NCBI GenBank assembly: GCA_036874045.1
Contig: CM072335.1
Coordinates: 22,947,501 to 23,011,500 of the forward strand
Direction of reading: 5' to 3'
Length of the DNA: 64,000 nucleotides
Source: Cymodocea nodosa
Taxonomy: Eukaryota; Streptophyta; Magnoliopsida; Alismatales; Cymodoceaceae
The translations under genes were made by a program, and so were the position numbers. Shown piece by piece: positions 25,636-37,560 of this stretch. Numbering within the stretch: position 1 is the first letter of the stretch; each line of letters opens with the position of its first letter. The notes below the pieces were generated by a model. The model ran no database searches, was not told the DNA's origin, and saw only the letters and a list, made by a program, of their open reading frames with translations.

Positions 25636-26778
25636 TCAGGAAGATTGGGTCACCGTCCCTACCGTCGGAGCTCCACCACCGTCGTCATGACAGTGCTCAC
25701 CTTCGTACGTAACTATGAGCATGGACGGATCGTCGGGTGCCCTCTCCACATGCTTCCTCGCCGGACACCCTCTGAAACTACTGCACTTGTAGTACCCCCT
25801 GCAATTAATCACATGTTTGCGCAACCACGTCAGTGGACTACAATCCAGCTTCCGTTACCTATTTTTAATAAGATCAATACTGTAAGCCGACCTTGGATAT
25901 GGAGAACCCTTGATAGGCTTCTGGCCGTACTTTCTCCACGAGTGCTCGTCCGACGGGATATCCGCCATTTTCGAGCTTATTGCCCGAACGCGGATCGTCT
26001 TCTTAACTCTGTTCTTCCTGAAAGAACAACAGTACAATTAGCGAAACCACTTTCGGTGGAAGCACTTGTTAGAAGGAAGTCACTGGCTTGGTTTTCCTTC
26101 CGCTGCAAGTACGTACCTCCTTTTGGAGCAGTGGCACCGGCCTCCCGGGACGACGTCGGGTCCCTGGAACTTTTTCTTAGAGGAGCAAGACAGAGGTGGT
26201 TTCCCAGCGGAAATGGCAGAGACGGAAGGAAGAAAAGTAGAAGGCCCCACCTTCTCGTTGGACACGCTGGGGTCACCGGCGATGGACGACAGGAACGAGG
26301 AGTTGGACGACGAGAGGGGCTGTGAGATACAGAAATTGCTGCCGCTGCTGTTGTTGTTGCTCTTGCTCTTACAAATGGTGTTGATGGGGCAATCCTTGGA
26401 GATGTCGTGGTTGCAGGGCTTGGTGAGGTCTAGGTATAAGGTTTGCTTCTGGGTCTGGGTTGGGGGAGGCAGAGCAAGAGGAGCGACGACAAGGGGGTGA
26501 CTCTTATGACTCGAAGAGGAAGAGAAGGTAGAAGAAGAACTACGTCTAAAGCGTGCGTGGCCGGTTCTGTCGAGGATGGAGATGACCTTTTTGAAGTTGG
26601 ACACGGTGGAGTCGGTGATCTCCCTGCAGTCCAGCTGCTTCTGCCGCTGTTGAGGACGGTGGTTGGCGTGGAGTTGGAAGATGAGATGCTCCACGCTCGT
26701 CATCCCCGCCGTTGCTGCCTCTTGTATGGAAACCACCTCCTCCATCTTGTCGGCATATCCCATCAGATCCACCGCCAT
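25636..26778 (-). CDS. Group IId WRKY transcription factor
   Basis: A nuclear DNA-binding regulator that binds W-boxes (TTGAC). I read three exons on the minus strand: 26,778-26,117, 26,017-25,892 and 25,798-25,636. They join in frame to 316 residues, the usual IId size. Exon 1 carries the IId calmodulin-binding C-motif and HARF box (residues 59-79, ending RTGHARFRR). A plant zinc-cluster segment with CHCSKRR closes the exon. WRKYGQK is at 248-254, and the zinc finger is C268, C274, H298, H300 (C-X5-C-X23-H-X-H). The second intron falls after the arginine of PYPR, the standard WRKY intron site. The first donor is AG|GTACGT; the second, AG|GTCGGC, is weaker. The residue between the two zinc histidines is cysteine where arginine is usual. 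Close relatives are Arabidopsis WRKY7/11/15/17; I cannot say which is the orthologue. Confidence 0.93.
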
Positions 26779-26880
26779 ATCTCGGGAAGATGAAGATGGT
26801 GGCAGTGGAAGAAGAGATCAGGGGTGATATATATCCCTATGGCTCTCTCTTCTAGGCGTGGAAACCTGAGAAAGAATTCT

Positions 26881-26916
26881 GGTCAAAAAGATGTTCGATC
26901 GGACGGCTTATATGGC
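26881..26916 (-). promoter_or_regulatory. WRKY core promoter: TATA-like box and W-box
   Basis: On the minus strand ccatataagc (26,906-26,915) lies about 130 bp before the start codon. A W-box TTGACC (plus-strand ggtcaa, 26,881-26,886) follows just downstream of it. A second TATA-like string, gatatatatc, is at about 26,826-26,836, probably too near the ATG. W-boxes in WRKY promoters often serve auto- or cross-regulation; that role here is inferred. Confidence 0.4.
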
Positions 26917-26919
26917 TTG

Positions 26920-28264
26920 GAGATTTTCTCGTGATTGGTTGGGCGGCACGTCGCCAGTGTAATCATACGAACTGATCCCAACCTGGCTCAAAGTTACACG
27001 ACATTTCGACTTTGAGTTTTCGGAAAAAATAAAAACGTAAAATTAAGTTAAATGAAAAGACAAAATGAAGATCAAAAATTATATATACCAATAAGTATAA
27101 TGAAAGAATAAAAAAAAGGCTGGTAGACGCTAATCGTACAGAAAATTGTAATGATGATGTATGGTAGGTGGATTTTCGAAGAAAAGAAATGTTAGTTTTA
27201 TAAATACCAAAAAAAATAAAAAAAACTGCCGGTCGATGATTACAATGGCTTGTTGTAATCGAGCAACAAGGCAGGCATAGTGCAATTTAATCGAGCATTT
27301 ACTTTTTATTGTTAAAAAATTACGTTTAATGATAGTAAAGTTATTATCATTTAAAAAATAGTGTGACCGATCTTTTTAATTAAATGCAAGGAAGAAACTT
27401 AAATTTCAAATCAATAAATAATATTATTGTTTTTAAAAAAATACATCATGGTGCCAGAATATTATGAACGGTGTTTTAAGCTGGCTCCGTTTCATACGTA
27501 CATGATGCCAGATTTATAGTAAATCGAGTTTATACAACGAAGTCAAGAACATAAGTTCTACTTGTTAATAATCTTATTTGTTTGAGTTAACTTATAAGGT
27601 TTTTTTTTTTTTTTGAGGTAAGTGAGTTTCGTGCAGGTATTGAGAGCTCGGGCCGGTAAGAGAGAGTAAGGTGTAGTTTTACCATCAAAATGCCTGTTCT
27701 TAGGAGCTTATAAATTACGAGATTATATATTTAGATGATAAGAAATTTCTTTGTTATCTTTTTATCACAGATTTCAATTTGATACAAATAAAAGAAAGAA
27801 AAATGGCACCTTCATTCTGACCTCGTCCAGCCCCCTCTGGCATCTTCGTCAAAACCAAGCACAGTGGCGAGCATAGATGATAGGATTAGACTCGTCGCAG
27901 GTTCAATGCGTTGGAAAATTTAACGTGTCAACTACCGTGCATCATATGTTTTTCTTCCTTGTTAGTTTTGAAAGCATGCACGATGATGTGATGTTGGCAT
28001 GGCAAGTCGGACAAGAAAAGGCCTGCAAATCTATGGCAGGATGTGTAATCTTTGACTTGTTCATCTCCTCTCAACTGTTGCCCTTCTGACCGTTATTCGT
28101 TCTGAAGATTTCTTCGGTGCAACGCAACTTCTAACCTCCTTCGAGAAGGAAGACTTGTCTGCGGTTATACCAAGTCTTTGACGTCCCAATACTGGTCGTG
28201 ACATCATTTCTGTTAACTCGGACCTGGTCGACAAGAAGTTTCTCTCCGTCAAATCACGGGGATG
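26920..28264. other. Intergenic DNA upstream of the WRKY gene
   Basis: AT-rich with short A runs and a 16-T run near 27,600. Open frames at 27,877-28,089 and 28,061-28,252 have no recognisable domain. I see no gene. Confidence 0.5.
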
Positions 28265-28273
28265 GAGGGTGGT

Positions 28274-28860
28274 TTTTTTTTTTTTTTCCGAGAAAAGATG
28301 AATAAATCAAATTAAAGAAATTTTAATTATAAAATCACAATAAAAAAGAAAGTCCGTATAAATTACACAAAGACATAGTTTAACGACAGAAGAAATTCAG
28401 GTAAAGGAATGGCTAGAAGAAAACAAAAGCCCCAGATAAAAGGAGAAAGCAGAAGTGACGGCAAAACTTTCAGTTATGTATCAACATTGAGAATAAAAAC
28501 TTCAATTCTTATTTGACAACTAGAAATTCTAGAAGAACTTCGCCAATTAGTTTGAGGATAAAAGCAAATTTTCAAAAACTAATTAGACCAAACCCAAGCC
28601 AAGCATCATTATAAGCCAGCCACAAGTCTCGAAGGGTGCAAAAGATGGCTCTTCTCATTCTAAAAACTTGTCATCCTCTGCTAACAGACCAATAATCTTA
28701 ACGAAAATTTAATCGACTTGATATCAACGTATCATGACCTTGCAAGGAAGCTCCAATGTCATTGACATCACTAAGCAAAGTTTGATCTCTGATCATGCTA
28801 GCTTTAAGAGAACAATTAGGCAGGCTGCTACCTCCTTTACCGCTGCTTCTTGTGGAATAT
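28274..28860 (-). mobile_element. LINE-like retroposon tail with poly(A)
   Basis: Read on the minus strand, the segment ends in aatttgatttattcatctttt, a short ctcgg and then 16-17 A residues (plus-strand T run at 28,274-28,290). This resembles the 3' end of plant LINEs. Upstream of it the minus strand holds short stretches with coding-like composition broken by stops. No domain is certain. Alternatives are a processed transcript or an old SINE. Confidence 0.4.
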
Positions 28861-29290
28861 ATTGAAAATTAAAATTTAGGTATTACTTTTATACATGTGT
28901 AACAGAAAATCATTTAATTTAACTACTTGAATCACCTATTTAAATTACTTAATTTAATCTCCTAATCAATCCCTAATTCACTTATTTTTATCACTCATTA
29001 AATCTTTAATCTCTAATTTAAACTTTAATCATTTAATTTAATTACCCTTAAATCAAACCCTCGACGGACGAAAAATAAATTTCACTTTTTATATATCAGT
29101 AAATCATTTTTTTTTTTACATAAAATTTTGTTGGCGAGTGCCCTCTCCTCTTTTATCCCGGTTTGTTTACTTTCCGAGCGCTAGAGTAAAAACTCTTTCC
29201 TATATATTGTTTTCGAAGATTCACTTATTTTAATCCAATTTTAGATTATCTTGTAAAAAGAAAAAATCGAGATAATTATGCAGACGCCTT
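28861..29290. other. AT-rich intergenic DNA
   Basis: Dominated by taatt/aattta words, including a ladder of aatctctaatttaa-like text around 28,930-29,050. Nothing gene-like. Confidence 0.5.
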
Positions 29291-29610
29291 TTTCCCTACG
29301 AACGAATTGGACTTGGAAGGTCAAGTGGCGGGTCCAGTCAAAAGCTGCCCGAGAAAACGTCCGTTGGAAATAGGCGGAGGCCGGCGCATCTTTCGTCCGA
29401 AGGAGCAAAGCCTTCTGTCGACGTCTCCGAAGATGGACGGGGACAGATCGATACGATCGAAGATGGACGGCTGGGATCGGAGGAGAAAGTTGACCGGGCT
29501 CCTACGTCGACGGTGGACCAGTGGAACGCTCCGACGCCGATTCGACTCCTGATGGGCCACGAAAGGTCGCTTTTGGAGTTGTCGGAATCATGTTTTCCCA
29601 CCCCCCCCCA
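29291..29610. other. GC-rich island of unknown nature
   Basis: About 300 bp rich in CpG, open on both strands (plus 29,307-29,552, 81 codons; minus 29,321-29,560 and 29,338-29,601). The words agatggacgg and gatcg recur. The plus frame is arginine-rich with no known domain. It might be an unrecognised first exon or a degraded gene piece, but no ATG, splice signal or homology supports a call. Confidence 0.25.
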
Positions 29611-32600
29611 ACATTTTATGTCTGCATATTACATGCACAAATATGAAACATCCAGTTCCGCCGCAGGCTTCAGAGAAGTCAATTCCAAGACAGAAAAGAA
29701 TTTGTTTAAGACAAATCCGCACGTGGAATTCTAAACATCCGCTCTAAACTATTTATTTTTCTCTACCGCCAGAGCAATTTCCAACACATCAGGTAGATGA
29801 GTTTTAAGTTTATATTATACAAATTCAAGTCAGAATTGAGCCGTTGATACGCCTAACATTTTAATAAATGGATCATAGTCATGTTTAAATGAATGGCTCA
29901 TTTATCGCAATCATAAATTTTAAGTTCCAAACATTTTCCGTCATTTGTTATATTTATATATGGTTTATTACCATGAAATAGACATATTTTTTTGGTTTTT
30001 GAATGTTATTTTTATATATTTTTGAGTGGATATGTTTAGTCTAAAACATTAAAATCAAACAAAGTCTTAATCATATGATAATCATGTCGACTAATTTAAA
30101 ACGATATTTAGTAAAACGATATTTAGTATTTGTTTGTGCACATAGAAAATGACAAAAAAAAATATAAAAAATGATGGGAAAGAAAGTTACAGAAAATTAT
30201 AAAAAGTCGTCAAAAATTTGTGTTGTTTCTGCACTAACTAGAAAGTAACACAAAAGTTTAAAGTGAAAAAATAAAAAAATGTAATAAAATATAAATAAAT
30301 AACATAAAAATATTTGTAGACATCTCAAGTTTATGAAAAAATTAAAAATTTTACATTCTTCATAATAGTATATTATACATTACATAGTTAAATTTATAAT
30401 ATATAAATTTAACATATTGTAAAAATTTATTATTATTATAATTATTCATTAATTATTATTATTATTTCATCTTTTTTTTTAACATACAAATTTAACAAAT
30501 TGTATTTTCTTTTTTTTTTTTCCTCTTCTTCCTTTTTTCTCACTTTCTGTTACTTTCAAACTCTTAAGAAAGAAAACAGACAACTCTACTTTATCTTGCA
30601 AAATTTTCTTCAGAAAATAATAGTAGAAAGTAACAAAAGTCTCGTTACTTTCACCAAATACAAACATATCATATTTTTTTGCTATTTTCTCTTACTTTCT
30701 TATCCACCACTTTCCCTTAATTTTTCTCATACACAAATCCCTCTTAGTAGAAGAGTTAAGCATGATTTCTCAATCTATTTCTAATTATCTTAGTTGAAAA
30801 TTTCCAACCCATTTATTTTTCATATTATCAAAAAAATTCATTTACTCATCATATTAGTTAAGTTAAAATGTAATTATGTAGCATCATAAACAAATTGACC
30901 TATTTATAGCATGTCTACTTATTTTGCTACGCTAACACATGATTCTAAAATTAAAAAGAAAAACTACCAGTGCCACTGTCTTCAACTAACTAAACCACTA
31001 TGATTGGTTCTGGTTAAAGATTTCTTTAAAGTGAAACATGAGAAATTTCTACTTATTATGAGCAAAGAGAAAAGCCCAGCTCCCATTATTCTTGTCCTTT
31101 TTAGTTCTGGTTTCTCATGACTTCCTCAACTTACCAAGTGAATATCATTATTCTGCTATCTAGATGTAGCACTAAAATTATAATAATTAAGTATAAAAAT
31201 AGTTACTACTTTCTTTGACAAAATACATACTATGCACTTAAAAACTAATTTCTACGACTAATCAACTTTAAAACCCAAAGGAAACAGCCATTTTGAGTTT
31301 TGGTAGTTTTAATTAAATTACTTTTTAAGTTATACCACTCTGAATTATGTTTTGTACATATTTTCCCACCTTGTTGTTCATGTAGCATGCTTTTTTATTT
31401 TGCTTGTTAGCATGATCAATTGAAAGGCTTGTTGGACCCAAGACCCATGCCCATTTCTTTCATTGGTTTGTGTTGAGTTCGGATCCAAACATAGGAGTGT
31501 AAGTTTATAATTAGTATGTATCCACGAAAAAAATTATGGATTACAGACTAAATCCATCTATTTTAAAAAAAAAAAAATAGTGATTTTTACATTCATTAAG
31601 ATTTGAATTTTGATAAGAGTTACTATTGGGCTATTACAATGAATTGAATACAACTAGTATGTTGATATTCAAACTGCCAACCCTCTAAAATAATATATAT
31701 GAGAGCAAAGATAATTTTTTCTGTGTCCACTGGATTAGAGCTGTAAATGCATGAGACGGGTCTTTACTTGTTATTCACCATGTTTAATACAAGTAGGAGT
31801 AAAGATATTTTTATCCTATTACCTCTTGATGTGCAGGTTATCCCATTAACCTATAAGTCAACTTGCCAATCCGTAGGAACCACCTACTCATCTACTTGCA
31901 TGCTTGATAATTAAACGGACCCCAGTTTGCACCAACATGTTGAATGATGCTTTTCTATATAAGAAAATGTGAATGGCATACTTCTCAACATGATGTTGGA
32001 ACTTGAGGGAGACTTGAATTGTGGTGGTTGAGATAATTATGGGTAGACGACCATCCCTTGTATGTATGCGTGGGTTTACGAATAAATACACGACATGGCA
32101 TGCCACCCTAGCCGAATTATTGATGCAACATGGTATTATTACTACGGCAACTTCACCGACATCAACATTTTACAGTAACTAATCATCTACATTATTGTGT
32201 GAGAGATGAGATCTTGAATTTAAATCTAAGCAAATTATTATTAAAAAAATATGTTAAATTTATAAATAAATAAATAAATAACCTAAAACTAAAGTACCGA
32301 CCAACTAACAACAGATCAGCAAAGTAACTAAAACAACCAATCGTTCATTGTGGAGCAAATTAACGATGTTTTGAATAGCCTTACGCTAAAAACTGCAAAA
32401 ACAAGGAAGAATCCTTTTCAACGTTGAAACACATGTCTTGGTTTCATCGTCACATGCAGTGGGCCGACGCATATCGAACTCATTGTCGCAGCATCCGTCC
32501 CACCATGGGCTGCATGTACATAAATACATTTCCTTGTGCCGTCGGTGGTCATTTCAGAACCACGCGTCACTCCCGTTGGTTTACGTAACACTAACAAGCA

Positions 32601-33470
32601 GACCATCCGCATTCACATATCTAAGGCGCCGTAAGTTCTGGTGGCTCAATGGTCCTACGAAAAAATTGCATGTTACGCGCACGCATTCGTGTGCATGTGT
32701 GTGTCCATTGCAACCGGTCAAGAAATAATTAACATGACCGATCATCTGAACACACCAATGCAGGTAAAATTCATGCATGTATTGTCACGTCTCAAAAATT
32801 TAAAAATTGATAATCACCGTAATATTAGCAAAACAAAATCCACACAACATGTTTAGAAGGTACAACAACTAAACAACACACCTGATCACCTAAAAAAGAA
32901 TAAAATACTTTGGTTACAATTCAATAAGTAAATCCACTAATACTTCATAAGTAAATAACAGAAATATGCAAGGTATAAATAAAATGGGAAGGCAACAAGT
33001 TAACCTAACCCAAAATCATAATCTCTGTCAATATATTCCTGGCAAATAAAATAATCACGTGCACAACAACAAAATAAGTTTTCCCGTTATCCAATCATTT
33101 ATGCAAAAATGCCTTGTGATCTCTCAAAGTTGTGTACAATAAATAACATGCTTAATAATACACAATGTCACATAACAAAATGTGATCTTAACCTGAAAAA
33201 TGCTAACCATGCATCAATTACTAATAATCTCAATAAAAATGTCATGCTTAACATTAATCAACGATGATATTTATGATCCAACGGTAACATAGAATAGTTC
33301 GCACAAGTATACAACAATTAATGATAATATACGATATTCAACAAGAAGCGTGTAACATTTAACAACTATACTATTTCTGCATTGATTGATAGAAAAACTG
33401 ACTGATAGGGACTAAAATGTAATTTCCCCCAAATGTTGCAAAATCCGTAGAATTTCCTCCTTCCTTCCCA
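29611..33470. other. AT-rich intergenic DNA
   Basis: Contains poly(T) at about 30,473-30,520, A/T-rich words with gtttgtgcaca near 30,130 that recall MITE subterminal text, and ataaataaataaataa at about 32,266-32,280. No supported gene or RNA. Confidence 0.5.
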
Positions 33471-33487
33471 CCCCTTCGTCCCTGCCG

Positions 33488-33934
33488 ATGACCCAAAATC
33501 TCCCCTCCGACACCCAACGCACAACCACCAGCAAAGCTCCTCTCTCTCTCTCTCTCTCTCTCCGTGCAGGATTCCTCCCACGCGCAGTGGCTCCTCCGAT
33601 GGCCGCGCCACCTGGACAGAGCCTGAAGGTCAGCAGCGTCGTCCCCCTGCGCAGCTACTCGAACCGTACAGCCCCCTTACCGTCGGACTCACATTCCGGA
33701 GTGCAGCCGGACAGGCGACGACGTCCGGTGCCTCCGACGGATCGACGACGCACCCTCGGCCGATCTCCAGGCGCGGTTGGCCGAAACCCCCTCCTCGTCT
33801 CACGCACCGACTGTGTGCACCACCTCCAAGCGACGATGGCGACGACGACGGCGGCGGCGTTCCTCCCACCTAGGACTCCTCGGACGTGTGATCGAAAGAG
33901 GGGTTTTGGCCTGATTAAGACTAGGGAAAAATAA
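33488..33934 (+). other. GC-rich island with an ATG, possible first exon
   Basis: A (CT)11 tract at 33,541-33,562 is followed by ATGGCCGCGCCACCTGG at 33,600 and an open frame to 33,931-33,933 (plus). The encoded text is arginine/proline-rich with no known domain. A splice donor candidate, AAG|GTCAGC, lies 10 codons after that ATG. Minus-strand frames (33,630-33,869) are open too, so openness reflects base composition. I cannot link it to downstream exons. Confidence 0.25.
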
Positions 33935-36900
33935 TAAGTTTAATCTCAACTTCCACTTCTGTTTTTTCTTTTAATATATGCATATATATTTATATACCAG
34001 AAACTCCCTTTTAGATATATATATATATATATATGCTTCGATCACGGCAACAGCAAATTGATTGCATTCCTACTTCATTGCCAAATAAAAAAAACAGCAA
34101 ACTGACTGCATTGATCCAGATAACGGACTCGTATAATTTACTACTCCAGAATAAAACATCAGGTCAGACAATGAAGGTATCTTGTAAATCTAATTTTTTT
34201 TTTCTTCTTTATAGCCTTCAAATCGATTTCAACAATATTATCAGGCAGACCATCTTGAAGAATCAGCAGCTCTCCATTCCTTTTCTAATTTGTATACAAG
34301 CATCATCAATTATTAGACAGACTATTACAGTTGGTAAAATTACAGCATCTTCGTAGTAAAACAATTTTTTGGTGATTTCTCCAAGGTTCTACTAAAAGAA
34401 AGTGGAAGAGTCATGATCCTAACAAATTATGCGATAAGGTTATAGGTATGTGTCTGATGTCTATTATGTTCCTACCATGCGTAATAATATTATCAGCCCT
34501 AATCAATTTCTAGAAAGAGGACATGCTATGCATATGAAGGATCTTGGCCTTATCATCAATAGTAAAAACGAGACAAATCCACAGAATAGCTACAATAAAG
34601 AATAGTTGATTTATCTTTAATATTAAATCCACATTTGCAAATTAAGTGTTGGACATCTAGGATAAAGGACGCATATTGGGTGTACATGGAATCAGAGAAG
34701 CATCTTGATTATTGTTCGGTGAGAAAGAAAATAAGAGTGTCTGTATTGCCGTCGCCGTGTTACAGTCGATCTTGATGCGTCAAAAAGTGTCATCCAACCT
34801 TCCTCCATTCCATATATCTCTGCTACTTCATTTATTAACCATGGTGTACGTACTGAAAATTAACATGAGGAGGCCGGGTGTGCATGGATAGGTAGGGTTT
34901 TACTAACTCTTTATGATTACAGAAAGATTGAAAGAACAAAACAATTTGAAACAAGAGGAACCCTACTCTACCCTACAACATTGATGTGGAACATGGATTG
35001 ATTGTGAGAGGAAGTAGTACGATTGCAAGCGTGGGGACAAATATACAGCTTCCCTGAAGCATCTTCTCAACTATGCACTGCAACTTTAATTTTGTGTTAG
35101 TTGAAAGATGGTTCACCTCATGCCCCAAATCTACGGACCGCAAGGTGGAGGACCACAAGCTTTGGTTAATTGGCTTCCGCTTTCTTAGAAGTAAGGGAAG
35201 AAAAATTTTCTCAATCCCACGTGATTAGTACAGTACATGCTAGGGTAGGGTAGTCCCACTGTTCCTTGTTTATTATTTTCTCACAAGTAAAATTTCAAGC
35301 AGTATATCTCCCGTAAAATATCTGATAATATTCTCTCATCATTTTAAAAAAAAAAACCACCTTCGTGGTTGTATGCTCCATTTACTTTTATGATGAGAGC
35401 ATCCAAGATGATCAATTCTCTCTTCTGCAACTAGGAAGTTAACTTCTTCAAGGCAAGTAAGAATGAAAACCCCACTGTGTTTGATCTTTATCTTCCGCTT
35501 CTCTCTCTTGCTCAGTTCTCTTTCTTGTCAAACATTGTGATGCGCTTGTCTGCACTGCTTAAAGTGGATGCTGCAATATATATTTACTTACAGTTTCCCT
35601 CCACTCTACAAGATTCAAATTCAAGCATCATCATGAATTTATCGTTCCTCGATTCGAAATCCGTTTGTTGTTGCAATCGCTTCTCGTTCCACTTGTCGAT
35701 AAACTGAAAGCCCAAGTTTTCCTCTCAGCTTCGTTGTCACTACCGCAGGATTCTCTTCCACATAAACAGTAAAAGTTTGCGCGCATGTGGCGGTGTTGTT
35801 TCCAAGATAACTACTTGCTGCGCTCCCCCAATCCCAACGTACGTCTTTTCACCAGGAGGTTTGAATTTTTTTTTTTTTTTTGAAGTTAGACGCTTTGCAA
35901 CTTTAACCATGACGATGTATGCTGATAAATACTAAACCTGAAAACATTAAAATAAAAAAAAATTGCTGATACACGGCAATATCTACTTGCCTACAAAGAA
36001 AGCTATCAACATTGGTAACAACAAGATAACATACTTATCTCTTACTTCATTATCGTGGAAGAGATGATCATTAAAATCATTACTATCAGTAAAAAATAAA
36101 GCAATCGCCATTTTACTTGATACCATTTTTGTTTGATAGCTTACAAAGAAAATGGAAAGAAGAAGAAAGCTTGGGATCGGATCAAAAACAGATGTAACAT
36201 ACTTAAAATAATGAAAATAAAAATGTAACAAAAAAAGAACCTTCCCTGATTCCAATAACACATGATTAAAAAGAACCTTCCCTGACCGATCCCAATAGCA
36301 CATGATTCTTTGATTTTTTTCTCCTAGAAGACATAAAGTAAACCAGGTCCACTGCAAAATCCAGTTAACTACAAAACCATCATTATTTTACTGGGCCATC
36401 TTTGCTTGGTGAAGAAACTGGTGGCAAATACAAAACACTGGGACCATGGCAGCTGAAGTAGGTGTACTGTACTTAAACTGAAACGTGTGTTTACATAAAA
36501 TATATATAAAAAGTGTAAATATTTGAGGTCCCTTTTGATCGGTCCTCATAGTTGTGTGATCCTACACTACTTAATAATTCTATTCTATTCTATTATTAAT
36601 TCTATTCTACTGTTCTTAATTGTGTGGTCCTCATATATATCGAATTTCTTGTTATCAATTCTATTCTACTTAATTTTAATTGTTTGATTTATTAAAATGA
36701 ACCATCAACGGATCTTGCACAGTGATTTTCAGAATCACAGACAAAGGAAAACTGATTACATTTCTATTATTTAATCTTGCTTTAATGGTGAATGTTTGAA
36801 TGCACATGTAACAACAAAATTTTATGTTTCTTTTTGCCTGCAAAAAGCTTTTTACGAAAACCCTTTTGTCCACTTTGCAATGTTCTACAGAAAATTAATG

Positions 36901-37370
36901 TGTGGACCCTAACTTCTACCTCAGTGTATTATGGTTGGACATTCAATGCATTTACTTTTCATCATTTGTGATTGAACCAAACTGAGTGATTAAACCGGAT
37001 CGGATCGAACCAGAACCAGAACCAGTGACCATTTTGCTTTTTTATTCAAAATCAGAGACCATAATATGATTTTTTACCACAGAATCACGTACAACATAGC
37101 ATGATATTTTTATTTTACATAATATGATTTTTTTAATATATTATTTTATATGTTTTTCAGATATGACTAGTAAGATAAAAGTTGGATGAAGAAGTTTAGA
37201 ATTTAGACTAGTACCCAAACAAAACTTAAAAACATAGTTGTAATAAAGTTTATAAGATATCTAAAATAATGTCATATACAACTTATTTCCAGCTTTCCTT
37301 TTGTGTGTCTAACTCCTATCTCTTTTCTGAGTGCGAGTGATACTAATGTACATGTTTTCCTTGTAGAAAA
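33935..37370. other. Intergenic DNA
   Basis: (TA)n at 34,014-34,035; a 15-16 T run at about 35,867-35,882; repeated tctattctattctatt words at 36,575-36,680; a gaaccagaaccag micro-repeat at 37,008-37,026. No supported gene. Confidence 0.5.
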
Positions 37371-37371
37371 T

Positions 37372-37560
37372 GTCTTCTCTTCATGATCGGATATATGCTT
37401 GACTCAAGGACGATCACGTATATGTGTGACAGACTCCTTCCCGCTATTTAGGTTTTTCTAGACTTTGCATGTAGTCAAGATTTGAGTGTTGTTGAAAATG
37501 GTCATAGGATTGTATGTCCTTGTAAAAAGTGTATGCTATAAATTAATGAAATCGATAATT
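37372..37560 (+). pseudogene. CACTA-like transposase-associated domain fragment
   Basis: From about 37,452 the plus strand reads VFLDFACSQDLSVVENG then RIVCPCKKC before a stop. This resembles the Transposase-associated domain at the N-terminus of plant CACTA (En/Spm) transposases: a phenylalanine/alanine helix, then a basic CPCxxC motif. An ATG at 37,372 opens a short related-looking frame with early stops. No CACTA TIR was found nearby, so it is a truncated relic. The match is from memory of the family pattern. Confidence 0.45.

Noticed and set aside
25609..26500. Long plus-strand open frames (238 and 144 codons) over the WRKY locus
   Set aside because: They are antisense shadows of the GC-rich WRKY exons, run through its introns and show no domain.
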